NCBI GenBank assembly: GCA_003161255.1 | Contig: PMOQ01000028.1 | Location: forward strand, 43,586 to 86,193 | Length of the DNA: 42,608 nucleotides | Origin: Acidimicrobiaceae bacterium | GTDB taxonomy: Bacteria > Actinomycetota > Acidimicrobiia > Acidimicrobiales > RAAP-2 | Reading direction: 5' to 3' | Shown here: positions 32,904 through 41,810 of the stretch, piece after piece | Numbering within the stretch: position 1 is the first letter of the stretch | How the letters are laid out: each line of letters begins with the position of its first letter | Notes under the pieces: generated by a model | Seen by the model: only the letters and a program-made list of their open reading frames with translations | The model's database searches: none | Told to the model about the DNA's origin: nothing | Position numbers and translations under genes: made by a program

Positions 32904-35230
32904 GGCTCGGACGAGCCCCGGACGTCGGGCCCGCTCCGGTCGGCATTATCGGAACGGATCGTCGTCGGGCCGCCGCCGGCGCCCGAGCGCGACGGGCGGG
33001 GCTCGGGTGCGAGCAGATCCCCGGTGCCCCCGGCCCGCGTCGCCTGCTCGAGATGCTCGGCCGCGACCGCCGCCGTCGACACCAAGATGCCTTCCCCGAC
33101 CTCCCCGTCGGGCACCTCGTCACCGATGCGCAGCCCCTGGACCGTCATATGTCGCCGACGGGCCGCCAGAGCGAGCAACGTGTCTCGGAACCGGTACATG
33201 ACGCCGCCGAGACCCTCGGGCAGGAAGATCAACAGGAGCAGGATCCCGCCCCCGTTCACGATCTGGGCCCACCCGGCCGGCAGGAAGTACATCGCGCTCC
33301 AGACCGCGAAGGCGCCCACGATGACCCCGGGCAGGGAGCCGAGCCCCCCGATGACCACCATGGTGAACAGCGCGATGTTGATGTCGGGCGTGAACGAACC
33401 GTTGTTGACGCCTTGGGCCTGGACGACGAACAAGGCACCGGCGAACCCGGCGATGGCTCCGGAGATCAAGAACGCGCTGACCTTCTGGCGGGTCGTGTTG
33501 AGCGCCGTCGCGCGGGCGGCGGCCTCGTTGTCACGGGTCGCGATCAGGCTCCGCCCGACCCTGCTCCGCCGGAGCGACCGCACCGCCATCAACACCAAGA
33601 AGAAGCCGATCAGGCAGAAGTAGTAGATGTCCTTGTCGGTCGACAGCAGGTTGGCATTTCCGAAGATCGGTGGTCGGTTGGCCGTCGTCGTGACCAGCCA
33701 GGTCAGATAGGACGGCGAGAGGAGATACGTGGACGCGCAGATCCCGAAGGCGAGCGTCGTGACGGCCAGGAACGGGCCCTGTATTCGCAGCGCCGCCACC
33801 CCGATCAGGAGGGCCACGAAGGCGCCGACCAGGATGGCGACGACGAGGGCGGCAAAGAAGTCCCACCCGTGGCGCGAATAGAGGTCGGCCGCGACCGCGC
33901 CGGCCAACCCCGAGATCGCGAACTGCCCGAGCGAGATCTGGCCGGTCCACCCCGTGAGGACGAGCAGCGACAGGCCGACTATGGCGTAGATGAGGATGAT
34001 CGAGGCGAGGTAGGTCTGGCTGTCCGATATGAGCAGCGGCAGGAGGATGGCCACGGCCGCCAGCACGATCTTCGAGCCCCGGAGTGTCCAGCGAACCTCG
34101 GGAAGCGCGGCGAGGGCCCTCGGGATCGGCCGGACCGCCGCCACCGAGCGCCACGTCGACTGGTCCGACTCGCTGATCCTCGAGTAGCTCTTCCGCTGCA
34201 GCAACAGGGCCGCGATGATGACCAGCACGAGCGTCGCATCGACGAAGGTGGTATTCGAATAGGTCCAGGTGGCGCCGGCGTCGAAGACGCCGATGCCGAT
34301 GGCCGCGACGGCGGTCCTCGGCATGGAGTCCATCCGGCCGATCACGGCGGCGGCCAGGATCCGGATCAAGACGTCGTCGCCGGTCGTCGAAACGGTCTGG
34401 AACCCACCGAAGCCGAGCACCGGGGTCTGCAGCAGGATCGCCACCGTCGAGAGCACCGCGGCGACAACCCAGATGATGGTGTCGAGCCGAGGAACCGGGA
34501 CGCCGAGCAGGGTGGCCCGCTCACCGTTCTCGGACGCGGCCCTGATCGCGAGCCCGTACTTGGACCGGCGCATGAAGAGGGCCAGGGCGACGACGATGAC
34601 CGCCGTCCCGACGAAGGCCACGATGTCGTTGCCCGAGAACACGACCGGGTTGATCGTGAACTGCGAGTGCAGGGGGGTGTTGAAGGTCTGGTGGGCCGCC
34701 GCGGTGGTACAGGCGGTGTTGACCGCGGGGTTGCAGAACAGGATCGGCAAGATGGCCGAGATGCCGGCGAACGCCTGGCCGAGGCCGATCGTGGCCACGG
34801 TCAGGATCAGCCGGGAGCTCCGCCGGAAGTGCCGGGGCAAGAGGCTGAGGATCGCCCCGATGACCACGGCGGCGGCGATCCCGATCAGGAACGACAGCAC
34901 GAAGTTGATGTCGTAGGTGACGTTCATCTCGATGGCGATGATCGCTGCGATGACACCCATCTGGGCCTGGGCGAAGTTGATGATCCGGTTGCCCCGGTAG
35001 ATGAGGACGATCCCCATCGCGAGCAGGGCGTAGATCGACCCGTAGATGACCCCGAGCAGGACGATGCCGACCGGGAGGCCCTTGCTCAGGACGTGGTCGA
35101 GGATGACCCAGACGAGGACGGCCCCCGCGGCCCATCCGAGCTGGGATCGTGCCGAGTTGAAGAGGCCCTTGGCCCGCTCCAGCGGCGACCCGGAGGGGGG
35201 CTGGTCGGAGGTTACGGGCGCTGCCTGCAC
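32900..35230 (-). CDS. Fused LivH-LivM ABC permease
   Basis: The 776-residue protein joins the two membrane subunits of a branched-chain-amino-acid-type importer. Residues about 50-345 are LivH-like, with GSIYALLAMGIVLIYRGNRIINFAQ and the cytoplasmic coupling segment AIRAASENGERATLLGV (about 228-243). A polar linker (350-385) precedes a LivM-like half (about 390-690) with GLSLLVLTGWTGQISLGQ and ATRDNEAAARATALN (about 564-578). A polar, Gly/Pro-rich tail follows to 776. The GTG start (35228-35230) has only a G-rich tract upstream. It is the first gene of the operon that continues with the MFS-ABC fusion and the LivK-like lipoprotein. Confidence 0.92.
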   Translation of the reverse strand: MQAAPVTSDQPPSGSPLERAKGLFNSARSQLGWAAGAVLVWVILDHVLSKGLPVGIVLLGVIYGSIYALLAMGIVLIYRGNRIINFAQAQMGVIAAIIAIEMNVTYDINFVLSFLIGIAAAVVIGAILSLLPRHFRRSSRLILTVATIGLGQAFAGISAILPILFCNPAVNTACTTAAAHQTFNTPLHSQFTINPVVFSGNDIVAFVGTAVIVVALALFMRRSKYGLAIRAASENGERATLLGVPVPRLDTIIWVVAAVLSTVAILLQTPVLGFGGFQTVSTTGDDVLIRILAAAVIGRMDSMPRTAVAAIGIGVFDAGATWTYSNTTFVDATLVLVIIAALLLQRKSYSRISESDQSTWRSVAAVRPIPRALAALPEVRWTLRGSKIVLAAVAILLPLLISDSQTYLASIILIYAIVGLSLLVLTGWTGQISLGQFAISGLAGAVAADLYSRHGWDFFAALVVAILVGAFVALLIGVAALRIQGPFLAVTTLAFGICASTYLLSPSYLTWLVTTTANRPPIFGNANLLSTDKDIYYFCLIGFFLVLMAVRSLRRSRVGRSLIATRDNEAAARATALNTTRQKVSAFLISGAIAGFAGALFVVQAQGVNNGSFTPDINIALFTMVVIGGLGSLPGVIVGAFAVWSAMYFLPAGWAQIVNGGGILLLLIFLPEGLGGVMYRFRDTLLALAARRRHMTVQGLRIGDEVPDGEVGEGILVSTAAVAAEHLEQATRAGGTGDLLAPEPRPSRSGAGGGPTTIRSDNADRSGPDVRGSSEP

Positions 35231-35281
35231 TGAGCCACCGCCCCCCGGTTCTCGCGACCTTCAGCCGTTGAGATCGAAGCG

Positions 35282-35310
35282 AACCTAACGATCGACCCCG
35301 TCAATGTCAA
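35282..35310 (-). promoter_or_regulatory. Predicted promoter of the livHM operon
   Basis: On the minus strand TTGACA (35305-35310) and TAGGTT (35282-35287) are 17 bases apart. Transcription would begin near 35275, about 45 bases before the livHM GTG. It lies in the divergent region shared with binding protein B. Confidence 0.6.
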
Positions 35311-35462
35311 CGCCAACCCGACCCCGCCCCTGGACACTGAAATCGTTTCTACGCCGTCGGATGGGTAGTGTAACGCCGCGGCCTACGGGCGGCTAGGCGG
35401 CCCGGGGGGGCGACGGAGTCGAGCGCTACGTTGGTCCCGGACCGAGACCCACGAGGGGGAAC

Positions 35463-37136
35463 ATGCGGATCAATGGACTCAAGTCCCGCGGTGCTGGGCA
35501 CCGGAACGTCGGCTTCGTCGCAGCCAGCGCACTCGCTGCGGTCGCGATGCTGACCCTGAGCGCGGTGGCGGTGGCGGCCAGCGGGCCGATCCTCGCCAAG
35601 AGTGGCGCAGGCAACGAGGGCCCGTACCCCTACGCCTACCCGGCCTCCGGCAAGATCGCGGCCGGGACCGGGACGACGCTCGGCGGCGTCAAGTGCACGC
35701 CCAGCACTCTTCAGTTCAACAGTGCCTACGTCGCTCCGTGCCTGCCGAAGTTCACCGGTAGCAACGGTGGGGCCACCAGCAACGGGGTGACGGCCAGCAC
35801 GATCACGCTCGCCCAGATCGAGTACCCGGCCTCGGCCAACGAGCAGGAGCTCGAGGCCGAAGCCGCGGCGGCCGGCGACGCGCCGCAGCCGGTGATCAGC
35901 CAGGTCGAGCAGACCTTCCTCAATTACTTCAACAAGTCCTTCGAGCTCTACGGCCGCAAGGTGGTCATCAAGCCGGTGACCGCGACGGGCTCCTCGCTCC
36001 AAGAGGCCCTCGGCCAGGACCAGACCCAGGCCTGCGCCGACGCCACCACCATCGCCCAGCAGGTGCACGCCTTCGGCGAGACCGGAATCGTCTATGAGCT
36101 CCAGGGCGGCGGCTCGGCGCCGTTCTCCCAGTGCGCCGAGCAGCAGAAGCTGGTCGAGTTCGAGGGGAACCCCTACTACGGCGAGAACGTCTTCCAGAGC
36201 GAGAACCCCTACGTCTGGTCGACCGTGCCCTCGTGCACCAACATCGCCGCCCAGATGGCCGAGGTGGTCGGCACCGAGATGGCGGGCAAGAAGGCCATCT
36301 ACGCCGGGCCGGCCTTGAAGAACGACGTCCGGAAATTCGGCACCTTCATCCCGAACATCAACTCGTACATCGGGTGCAACGGGAGCGCCAGCAGCACCGA
36401 GGTCAAGCTGCTCACGACCAAGTACCACGTGCCGCTGAGCGCGGTCGACACCTTCTTCCACTACGACCTCGACATCTCGACCTTCGCCCAGTCGGCCCAA
36501 CAGGCCATCGTCCAATTCAAGGCGGCCGGGGTCACGACGATCGTGCTGGCCTGCGACCCGTTCTCGCTCGGCCTCCTGACCAAGGCGGCGGCGGCGCAGA
36601 ACTACTTCCCCGAGTGGATGCTCGAGGGCACCGCGGCGACCGACACCGACAACGAGGGCCAGACCTACGACGCCTCCGAGGTGGATGGCCACATGTTCGG
36701 GGTGAGCGAGGCCAACGCCACTAACAGCATCTACGGCCCCAACTCGCCGGCCGGCAAGCTCTACCAGAAGCTCACCGGCCACACGATCCCGTCCGAGACC
36801 GACGGTGACTACGCGAACCTCGTCGAGATCTTCGACGCCCTGCAGTCGGCCGGGCCGGACCTGACCCCCCAGAACATGGCCCGCGGCATGCACGCCCTCC
36901 CGGTGCTCGGTGCCCCGTCGTTCTCCTACGGGGCCTGGACCTGGAACGTCGGACCGACCGGAGGGGCTGGACAGGGGGAGCACGCCTCCCTCATCGACGC
37001 CCGCTTCGTCTGGTGGAACCCGAACATCACCTCGACGGTCAACGGCATGAAGGGCTCCTTCGTGGCCTCCGACGGTGGCAAGCGGTTCGGGCTCGGCCAG
37101 TGGCCGAAGACCCTGCCGCCCGTGTTCACCTCCTGA
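35463..37136 (+). CDS. Large ABC-type substrate-binding protein (type 1 fold), paralogue B
   Basis: The 557-residue exported protein has a Sec-type signal (ASALAAVAMLTLSAVAVAASG) without a lipobox. It has the same N-terminal insert as paralogue A (EGPYPYAYPASG and two cysteines near KCTP and APCLP) and a type 1 binding domain. Shared landmarks include QVEQTFLNYFNKSFELYGRK, SENPYVWST, QQAIVQFKAAGVTT, ACDPFS and LTPQNMARGMHALP. ATG 35463 follows GAGGGGG. It is divergent from livHM and is followed after 15 bases by an acyl-CoA synthetase gene, so it is probably cotranscribed with that enzyme. It might use the fused Liv transporter next door. Confidence 0.87.
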   Translation: MRINGLKSRGAGHRNVGFVAASALAAVAMLTLSAVAVAASGPILAKSGAGNEGPYPYAYPASGKIAAGTGTTLGGVKCTPSTLQFNSAYVAPCLPKFTGSNGGATSNGVTASTITLAQIEYPASANEQELEAEAAAAGDAPQPVISQVEQTFLNYFNKSFELYGRKVVIKPVTATGSSLQEALGQDQTQACADATTIAQQVHAFGETGIVYELQGGGSAPFSQCAEQQKLVEFEGNPYYGENVFQSENPYVWSTVPSCTNIAAQMAEVVGTEMAGKKAIYAGPALKNDVRKFGTFIPNINSYIGCNGSASSTEVKLLTTKYHVPLSAVDTFFHYDLDISTFAQSAQQAIVQFKAAGVTTIVLACDPFSLGLLTKAAAAQNYFPEWMLEGTAATDTDNEGQTYDASEVDGHMFGVSEANATNSIYGPNSPAGKLYQKLTGHTIPSETDGDYANLVEIFDALQSAGPDLTPQNMARGMHALPVLGAPSFSYGAWTWNVGPTGGAGQGEHASLIDARFVWWNPNITSTVNGMKGSFVASDGGKRFGLGQWPKTLPPVFTS

Positions 37137-37151
37137 TCGAAAGGCGGTCTG

Positions 37152-38717
37152 GTGACCGACGTCGGTACGGACCCGCGGCTTGAATACGCCGGTCGGGGCA
37201 TGCTGCTCGCGTGGTGGGCGCAGCAGCAGCCCGACCGACCGGCGATCATCAGCCCCCACGGCACCCGGACGTTCGCCGAGCTCAACGCGAAATGCAACCA
37301 GCTGGTGCGGGCCCTGCGGCGACGTGGCGTGGGCCGCGGCGACTCGGTGGCGCTCATCTCGGGCAACCTCCCCGAGTTCTCCGAGGTGTCATTCGGGACC
37401 CAGCGGAGCGGCCTCCGCCTCACCCCGGTCAACTGGCACCTGACCGGCGAGGAGGCCGGCTACGTGGTCGACAACTGCGAGGCCAAGGCGCTCATCGCCG
37501 ACGCCCGGCACGGCGAGGCCGCCCGGGTCGCGGCCTCGGCCGCACCCGGGGTCATCGTGCGCCTCGCCATCGGCGGCGAGGTAGAGGGATTCGAGTCCTA
37601 CGAGGACGCCCTGGCCGCCGAGGACGACTCGGACCTCGACGACGCCGAGAGCGGCACCACCATGCTGTATACGTCCGGCACCACCGGTCGCCCGAAGGGG
37701 GTCAGCCGCCCGGCCGCAGTCCGCCAGGTCGGGATGATCGCCCCCATCTTCGGGTACGTCCCCGGCGAGGACCTCAACCTCTGCACCGGCCCCCTGTACC
37801 ACGCCGCCCCCCTGGCCTTCTCGCACCTGGTCCCCCTCATGTCGGGAGCGGGCATCGTGACCATGGAGCGCTGGGACCCAGAGGAGGCGCTCCGGCTCAT
37901 CGAAGAGCACAAGGTCACCCACACCCACATGGTCCCGACCATGTTCGTGCAGCTGCTCAAGCTGCCCCCCGAAGTCCGGGACCGCTACGACGTCTCCTCG
38001 CTCCGCCACGTGCTGCACGGCGCGGCGCCGTGCCCGGTGCACGTCAAGCACGCGCTGATCGAGTGGCTGGGGCGGGTCGTGTACGAGTACTACGCGGCCA
38101 CCGAGGGGACCGGGACGATGGTCGACTCGACGACCTGGCTGACCAGGCCGGGCACCGTCGGCAAGGTGGTGCCCGACGGGCAGGTGAAGATCGGCGACGA
38201 GGACGGCAACGAGCTTCCCAGGACCGAGATCGGCACCGTGTTCCTGCGGGCGCCCGACGCCGGCCGGTTCGAATACTTCAAGGCCAAGGACAAGACCGAC
38301 TCCGCGTATCGGGGCGACTACTACACGCTCGGCGACGTCGGGTACATGGACGAGGAAGGCTTCTTATTCCTCACCGACCGCAGCGTCGACCTGATCATCT
38401 CCGGCGGGGTGAACGTCTACCCGACCGAGATCGACGCCGTGCTCCTCGCCCATCCCAAGGTGGCCGACAGCGCCACCATCGGGATCCCCAACGACGAGTG
38501 GGGCGAAGAGGTGAAGTCGGTGGTCGAGCTCGCCGCCGGCATCGAACCGAGCCGAGGGCTCGAGGCCGAGCTGATCGAGTTCGCCCGGGAGCGGTTGGCC
38601 CACTTCAAGTGCCCGAAGACGATCGACTTCGTCGATACGCTCCCCCGCCAGGACAACGGCAAGATCTACCGCCGGCTGCTGCGGGACATGTACCGCAACG
38701 TCGCCGAGGCGGGCTAA
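37152..38717 (+). CDS. Acyl-CoA synthetase / CoA ligase (AMP-binding, ANL family)
   Basis: This enzyme activates a carboxylic acid with ATP and joins it to CoA through an acyl-AMP. The 521-residue protein has the P-loop YTSGTTGRPKG (about 173-183), the EYYAATEGTG motif where the adenine site lies, the hinge region YTLGDVGYMDEEGFLFLTDRSVDLIISGGVNVYPTEID, and the C-terminal catalytic lysine in PRQDNGKIYRR (near 508). The GTG start follows AAAGG. It sits 15 bases downstream of binding protein B. The acyl substrate cannot be read from sequence; medium-chain, fatty or aromatic acids are all possible. Confidence 0.9.
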   Translation: MTDVGTDPRLEYAGRGMLLAWWAQQQPDRPAIISPHGTRTFAELNAKCNQLVRALRRRGVGRGDSVALISGNLPEFSEVSFGTQRSGLRLTPVNWHLTGEEAGYVVDNCEAKALIADARHGEAARVAASAAPGVIVRLAIGGEVEGFESYEDALAAEDDSDLDDAESGTTMLYTSGTTGRPKGVSRPAAVRQVGMIAPIFGYVPGEDLNLCTGPLYHAAPLAFSHLVPLMSGAGIVTMERWDPEEALRLIEEHKVTHTHMVPTMFVQLLKLPPEVRDRYDVSSLRHVLHGAAPCPVHVKHALIEWLGRVVYEYYAATEGTGTMVDSTTWLTRPGTVGKVVPDGQVKIGDEDGNELPRTEIGTVFLRAPDAGRFEYFKAKDKTDSAYRGDYYTLGDVGYMDEEGFLFLTDRSVDLIISGGVNVYPTEIDAVLLAHPKVADSATIGIPNDEWGEEVKSVVELAAGIEPSRGLEAELIEFARERLAHFKCPKTIDFVDTLPRQDNGKIYRRLLRDMYRNVAEAG

Positions 38718-38965
38718 GGGCTAACACGCCTCAGACATTGTCCAGAGCCAGATCCGGTCAGGACTCGGCGGCGGCGGCAGCCGAGCGGGTGGAACCGGTC
38801 CTCCTCGGGAAGTAGGGGGTCGACCGCAGCGAGGACGGTCGAACACTTCTGTATCGAGCGCGCTCGCGGGCGTTGCTTCCTCCAGGGCTTTGCGGCTCGC
38901 GCTCGCCTACGTTGGATAGCCATTGTGGCGATCCAACTCCGAGTAGAGCAGCGCATTTCGGCTGA

Positions 38966-39547
38966 TCATCTGAGTTCGGCATCCTGCTTCACGGCCGCGC
39001 TCGACAGAACCTTCTGCTGGGCTGGGGTGATCGGCAGCGTGGCGATCGAGGTGCTGGTGGACGAGCCAGCAGTCGCCGCCACGTTGATGTTGAGGGCCAC
39101 CGCCTCCACAATCGAGCCCCTTCGCCAAAAGATTTGATATAGCGAGACGTCACTCAACTGTTCGATGGCCGAAGAACCCAGTTGCTTCGGCGGGTGTGCC
39201 GAGGTAACTGGGATCCCTGACCGCGAGCCGCTCAGGAGCGCAGCAGCGGCCTTGTTGGTGGTGCAGGCGACCACCTCCGACCCCAAAGCCGTTTGGCCCG
39301 AAGCGCTCTCAAACGTCTCCCGTGCGCCATCGGGGCAGGAGTTCAGGCCCGTCTTGGACGACGTGGCAACCTTTCGCGCCACCTTGGTAAAGCCAGCCTT
39401 CTTCGCGTATGAAGACGGCAGAAGGTCTTTTGCGAGGGACTTGGCCGATGCCGGCGTGCTCGCCCCAGCCGGCGTCGGCGCTGCCGCGGTAGCCGGCACC
39501 ACGATCGCCATGGCCAGCGCGGCAAAGATGTTTCGTTTGATCGACAA
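38966..39547 (-). CDS. Secreted protein of unknown function
   Basis: The 193-residue protein begins with a Sec signal (basic SIKRN, then IFAALAMAIVVPATAAA). A soluble domain follows with two cysteines (LNSCPDGARE and VVACTTNKAAA), which may pair outside the cell, and a Ser/Thr/Ala-rich composition. The start is TTG (39545-39547), with GGAG six bases upstream. No known domain is recognised. It stands alone between the acyl-CoA synthetase gene and the insertion-sequence patch. The 248 bases after the synthetase stop (38718-38965) contain nothing I can identify. Confidence 0.65.
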   Translation of the reverse strand: MSIKRNIFAALAMAIVVPATAAAPTPAGASTPASAKSLAKDLLPSSYAKKAGFTKVARKVATSSKTGLNSCPDGARETFESASGQTALGSEVVACTTNKAAAALLSGSRSGIPVTSAHPPKQLGSSAIEQLSDVSLYQIFWRRGSIVEAVALNINVAATAGSSTSTSIATLPITPAQQKVLSSAAVKQDAELR

Positions 39548-39599
39548 GGTACGCTCCGAATCGGATCGAGATGTAGGTCTGACAGGTTGCCACGATTCG

Positions 39600-39675
39600 T
39601 GGCCGGGGCACGTTTTCGACCGTCTCGTGGCGGCAATGCTCGTTGCCTATGACTCCGAGATCGGCCGCGAGCTAG
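39600..39675 (+). pseudogene. IS5-like transposase remnant, upstream part (split by the IS1182-like element)
   Basis: The plus-strand reading HVFDRLVAAMLVAYDSEIGREL resembles the segment just before the catalytic-core VDGSLHKAPCG of IS5-type transposases. The reading is broken at CTAG (39672-39675), where the IS1182-like element begins, and resumes beyond 41340. The upstream limit is not clear, and any earlier part of the transposase is missing or unrecognisable. Confidence 0.45.
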
Positions 39676-41339
39676 GTGGGTGGTGTCTTTCGCGTGACCA
39701 CGACTGATATCCCTCTGAAGCTCGATTCGCGATCCGGGCCCGGAGCTGAGAGAACTACATCGTTGTAGTTGTCGACGCCGGAGGCAACCAATGACACTAG
39801 GTGTGGCGAACAGGCAAGGCCACCTGCTCGACGCCGTGACGAGGTTCAGCGACGAGACGCTCGACCAGCACTCGATCTATGCCTCCTTGCACCTGAACGA
39901 GACCAGCTCTTCCCGACGAGCCTTCGCTGATCTGTTGGATGACAAGGTTCGGCGCTCGGTGCCTCCCTTCTGTCGTCGCCGTGGTCATGGTGCTCCAACG
40001 CCTCGAAGGGCTCTCTGGCCACGAGGCGGCCGAGCGTTACTGCTTCGACAACTGCTGGCGTTACGCCGCCGCCGCCGTCGGAGGGTACGACAGTGCGGGG
40101 TGGACGGGCTTCGCCCACACGGAACTCGTCGACATGCGCGAGCGCTTGCGCCACTCAGAGCATCCAGGCCGCATCTTTGACGTGCGCGCCACACGGCCAC
40201 GGTGGCCGGGCTCGTCGGCCGCAAACGAGTGATCGACTCGACCCCGCTCTATGACGCGGTGTCGACCATGGAAACCGTCACCTTGATCCGCTCGGCCATC
40301 CGAGGACTGCTCAAAGGTGGCTGAGGTCGAACTCGCCACAGAACTGCACGCCGTCTTCACCTGTGGGGACGACTATGCGAGTGCGGCCAAGCCCTTGATC
40401 GATTGGAACAACGAGGCGGCTCGCGGGACCTCATTGACAACAGAGCCAAAGACGTTACGACTGCCTGCTTGTCCTCGAGGGGAACAGGACTCGGTCCCGT
40501 CGTCACCCAGGCCGCCGCCCGATTTCCTTGCAGGTAAAGAAAGCAGCGGAACGCCTCGAACGGTGACGAATCCGAAGATCTCGTGGTGGGCGAGACGGCT
40601 GACCACGACGAGGGGCAACGGTCTACGGCGACAATGCCTATGGGACCGGGGCGTTCCACGAGAGCTCGAAGACGAAGGAGTCGAGATGTAAGACTCAGAG
40701 TCCGACCGCCCCCCGCGGCCGGTTCGCCAAGGACCGCTTCGATGTAAAATGTGACGGCGGGCACCGTCACGTGCCCGAACGGCGTCACCGGTGGTGATCA
40801 GCCGTCATCGCAGTGGGGCGGGGGCTGGCTTACTTCAGGGATGCCTGCGCCACATGCGCGCTTCTCCCCGCAGTGCACCGAGGCCTCCGGTGGGCGCACC
40901 ATCGGCATCAACGCACACGAAGAAGCCGTCGCCCCAGGCCCGACTCCGCCAAGTTGATCCCGCTTGGCGCGACGACTAACGGTCCACGCGACCCAAGGTA
41001 GAGCGCAAGCTGGCTCACCTCATGCGGCGCCGCCATGGTGGGCGACGAGCGCGGGTAAGCGCAACGATGCGCGTCGATGCCGACTTCAGTTGCTCGCGGC
41101 TGCGGTCAACCTGGCGCGTCTCGGCACTCTTGGGATGCGCTCCTCACCGCGCGGTTGGACGCTGGCATCCCGCTTACGGGTCCCCGACGATCCGGCGCGG
41201 CCTGCCCGCTTGGCGCAACCGTCTGATCCTTGATCCGACGCCAGCACGTTTGGCCTCAACTGCCCTTCAGGCAGTTCGACGGGAAATGCCTCGCCTCTCG
41301 GCAATTGCCCCATTGGCACCCCCATAAGACACCACCCAC
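39676..41339 (+). mobile_element. IS1182-like insertion sequence, decayed
   Basis: The element is 1664 bases long, a normal size for this family. It is bounded by perfect 14-base terminal inverted repeats, GTGGGTGGTGTCTT at 39676-39689 and its reverse complement at 41326-41339. Each end is flanked by the palindrome CTAG (39672-39675 and 41340-41343), which fits a four-base target duplication. Inside is a plus-strand transposase broken by several frameshifts. A small imperfect palindrome, AACTAC(N6)GTAGTT, lies at 39753-39770 ahead of the start codon. Confidence 0.82.
39791..41137 (+). pseudogene. IS1182-like transposase, frameshifted
   Basis: Pieces of one transposase are spread across frames. 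The N-terminus starts MTLGVANRQGHLLDAVTRF (39791). SVVAVVMVLQRLEGLSGHEAAERY then RYAAAAVGGYDSAG follow near 39970-40100, and KRVIDSTPLYDAVSTMETVT near 40220-40320 in another frame. DDYASAAKPLIDWN, RGRFAKDRFDV, GTVTCPNGV and KVERKLAHLMRRRHGGRRARV follow up to about 41060, ending with LAAAVNLARLGTLG. The order matches full-length transposases of the family. At least four frame changes and a degraded catalytic region make it inactive. Confidence 0.78.
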
Positions 41340-41675
41340 CTAGGGAGATCTGTGTGGACGGCTCGCTCCACAAGGCGCCTTGTGGCAGGGAGGGCACTGG
41401 AAACAACCCCGTTGACCAGGGAAAACTCGGCTGGAAGTTGTCGGTGCTGGAAGTGGTCGATCCCCACCGACGAGAACGGGATCCCGATCGGATAGATCGC
41501 CAAGGCTGCGAGTCGGAACGACAGCATCCCGCTCCCGAGAGGTCGCTGCACTTGGCCTGATCGGTAAGATCGAGACCCTCCACCTCGACCGCGGTAACGA
41601 CACGAACGCGGTCCGCCACCACGTTGCCGCGGAATTGGCAACCTCGACGGGTCTGATGGCACCTGGTGAGTAGCC
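41340..41675 (+). pseudogene. IS5-like transposase remnant, downstream part
   Basis: ICVDGSLHKAPCGREGTGNNPVDQGKLGWKLS is the DDE-core opening of IS5-type transposases; its first Asp is in VDGS. After a frameshift the reading continues as DENGIPIGW and SRNDSI, then in a further frame as GKIETLHLDRGNDTNAVRHH, which carries the second Asp region. It ends at TAG 41673-41675. Joining it with the fragment before 39675 restores IGREL-(G)EICVDGS apart from one missing base, which indicates a single gene split by the IS1182-like element. Confidence 0.65.
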
Positions 41676-41701
41676 GGGGGGAAATCTCTGTCGACGACGC
41701 C

Positions 41702-41741
41702 TGAATACTGACCCCTTATCGACGGTCCAATACTGACCCCT
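41702..41741. repeat. IS21-type left end with tandem transposase-binding repeats
   Basis: The 13-base sequence AATACTGACCCCT occurs at 41704-41716 and again at 41729-41741, 25 bases apart, about 70 bases ahead of istA. IS21 elements carry such repeats just inside their ends and begin with TG, so the left tip is probably TG at 41702-41703. Confidence 0.7.
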
Positions 41742-41810
41742 CTTCGCGGATCCACCGCTTGTGGTGTTGCTCCGTCGACCCTGGTTCGAGAGCGAGCCGG
41801 GGAGGAAGAG

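Noticed and set aside
29919-35233. Very long plus-strand frames opposite the transporter operon (up to 1234 residues)
   Set aside because: Composition is Arg/Asp/Gly/His repeats without domains, and the minus strand encodes intact LivHM and ATPase motifs.
38718-38965. Possible insertion-sequence remnant after the acyl-CoA synthetase gene
   Set aside because: Short frames there looked faintly transposase-like, but no motif, inverted repeat or target duplication could be found.
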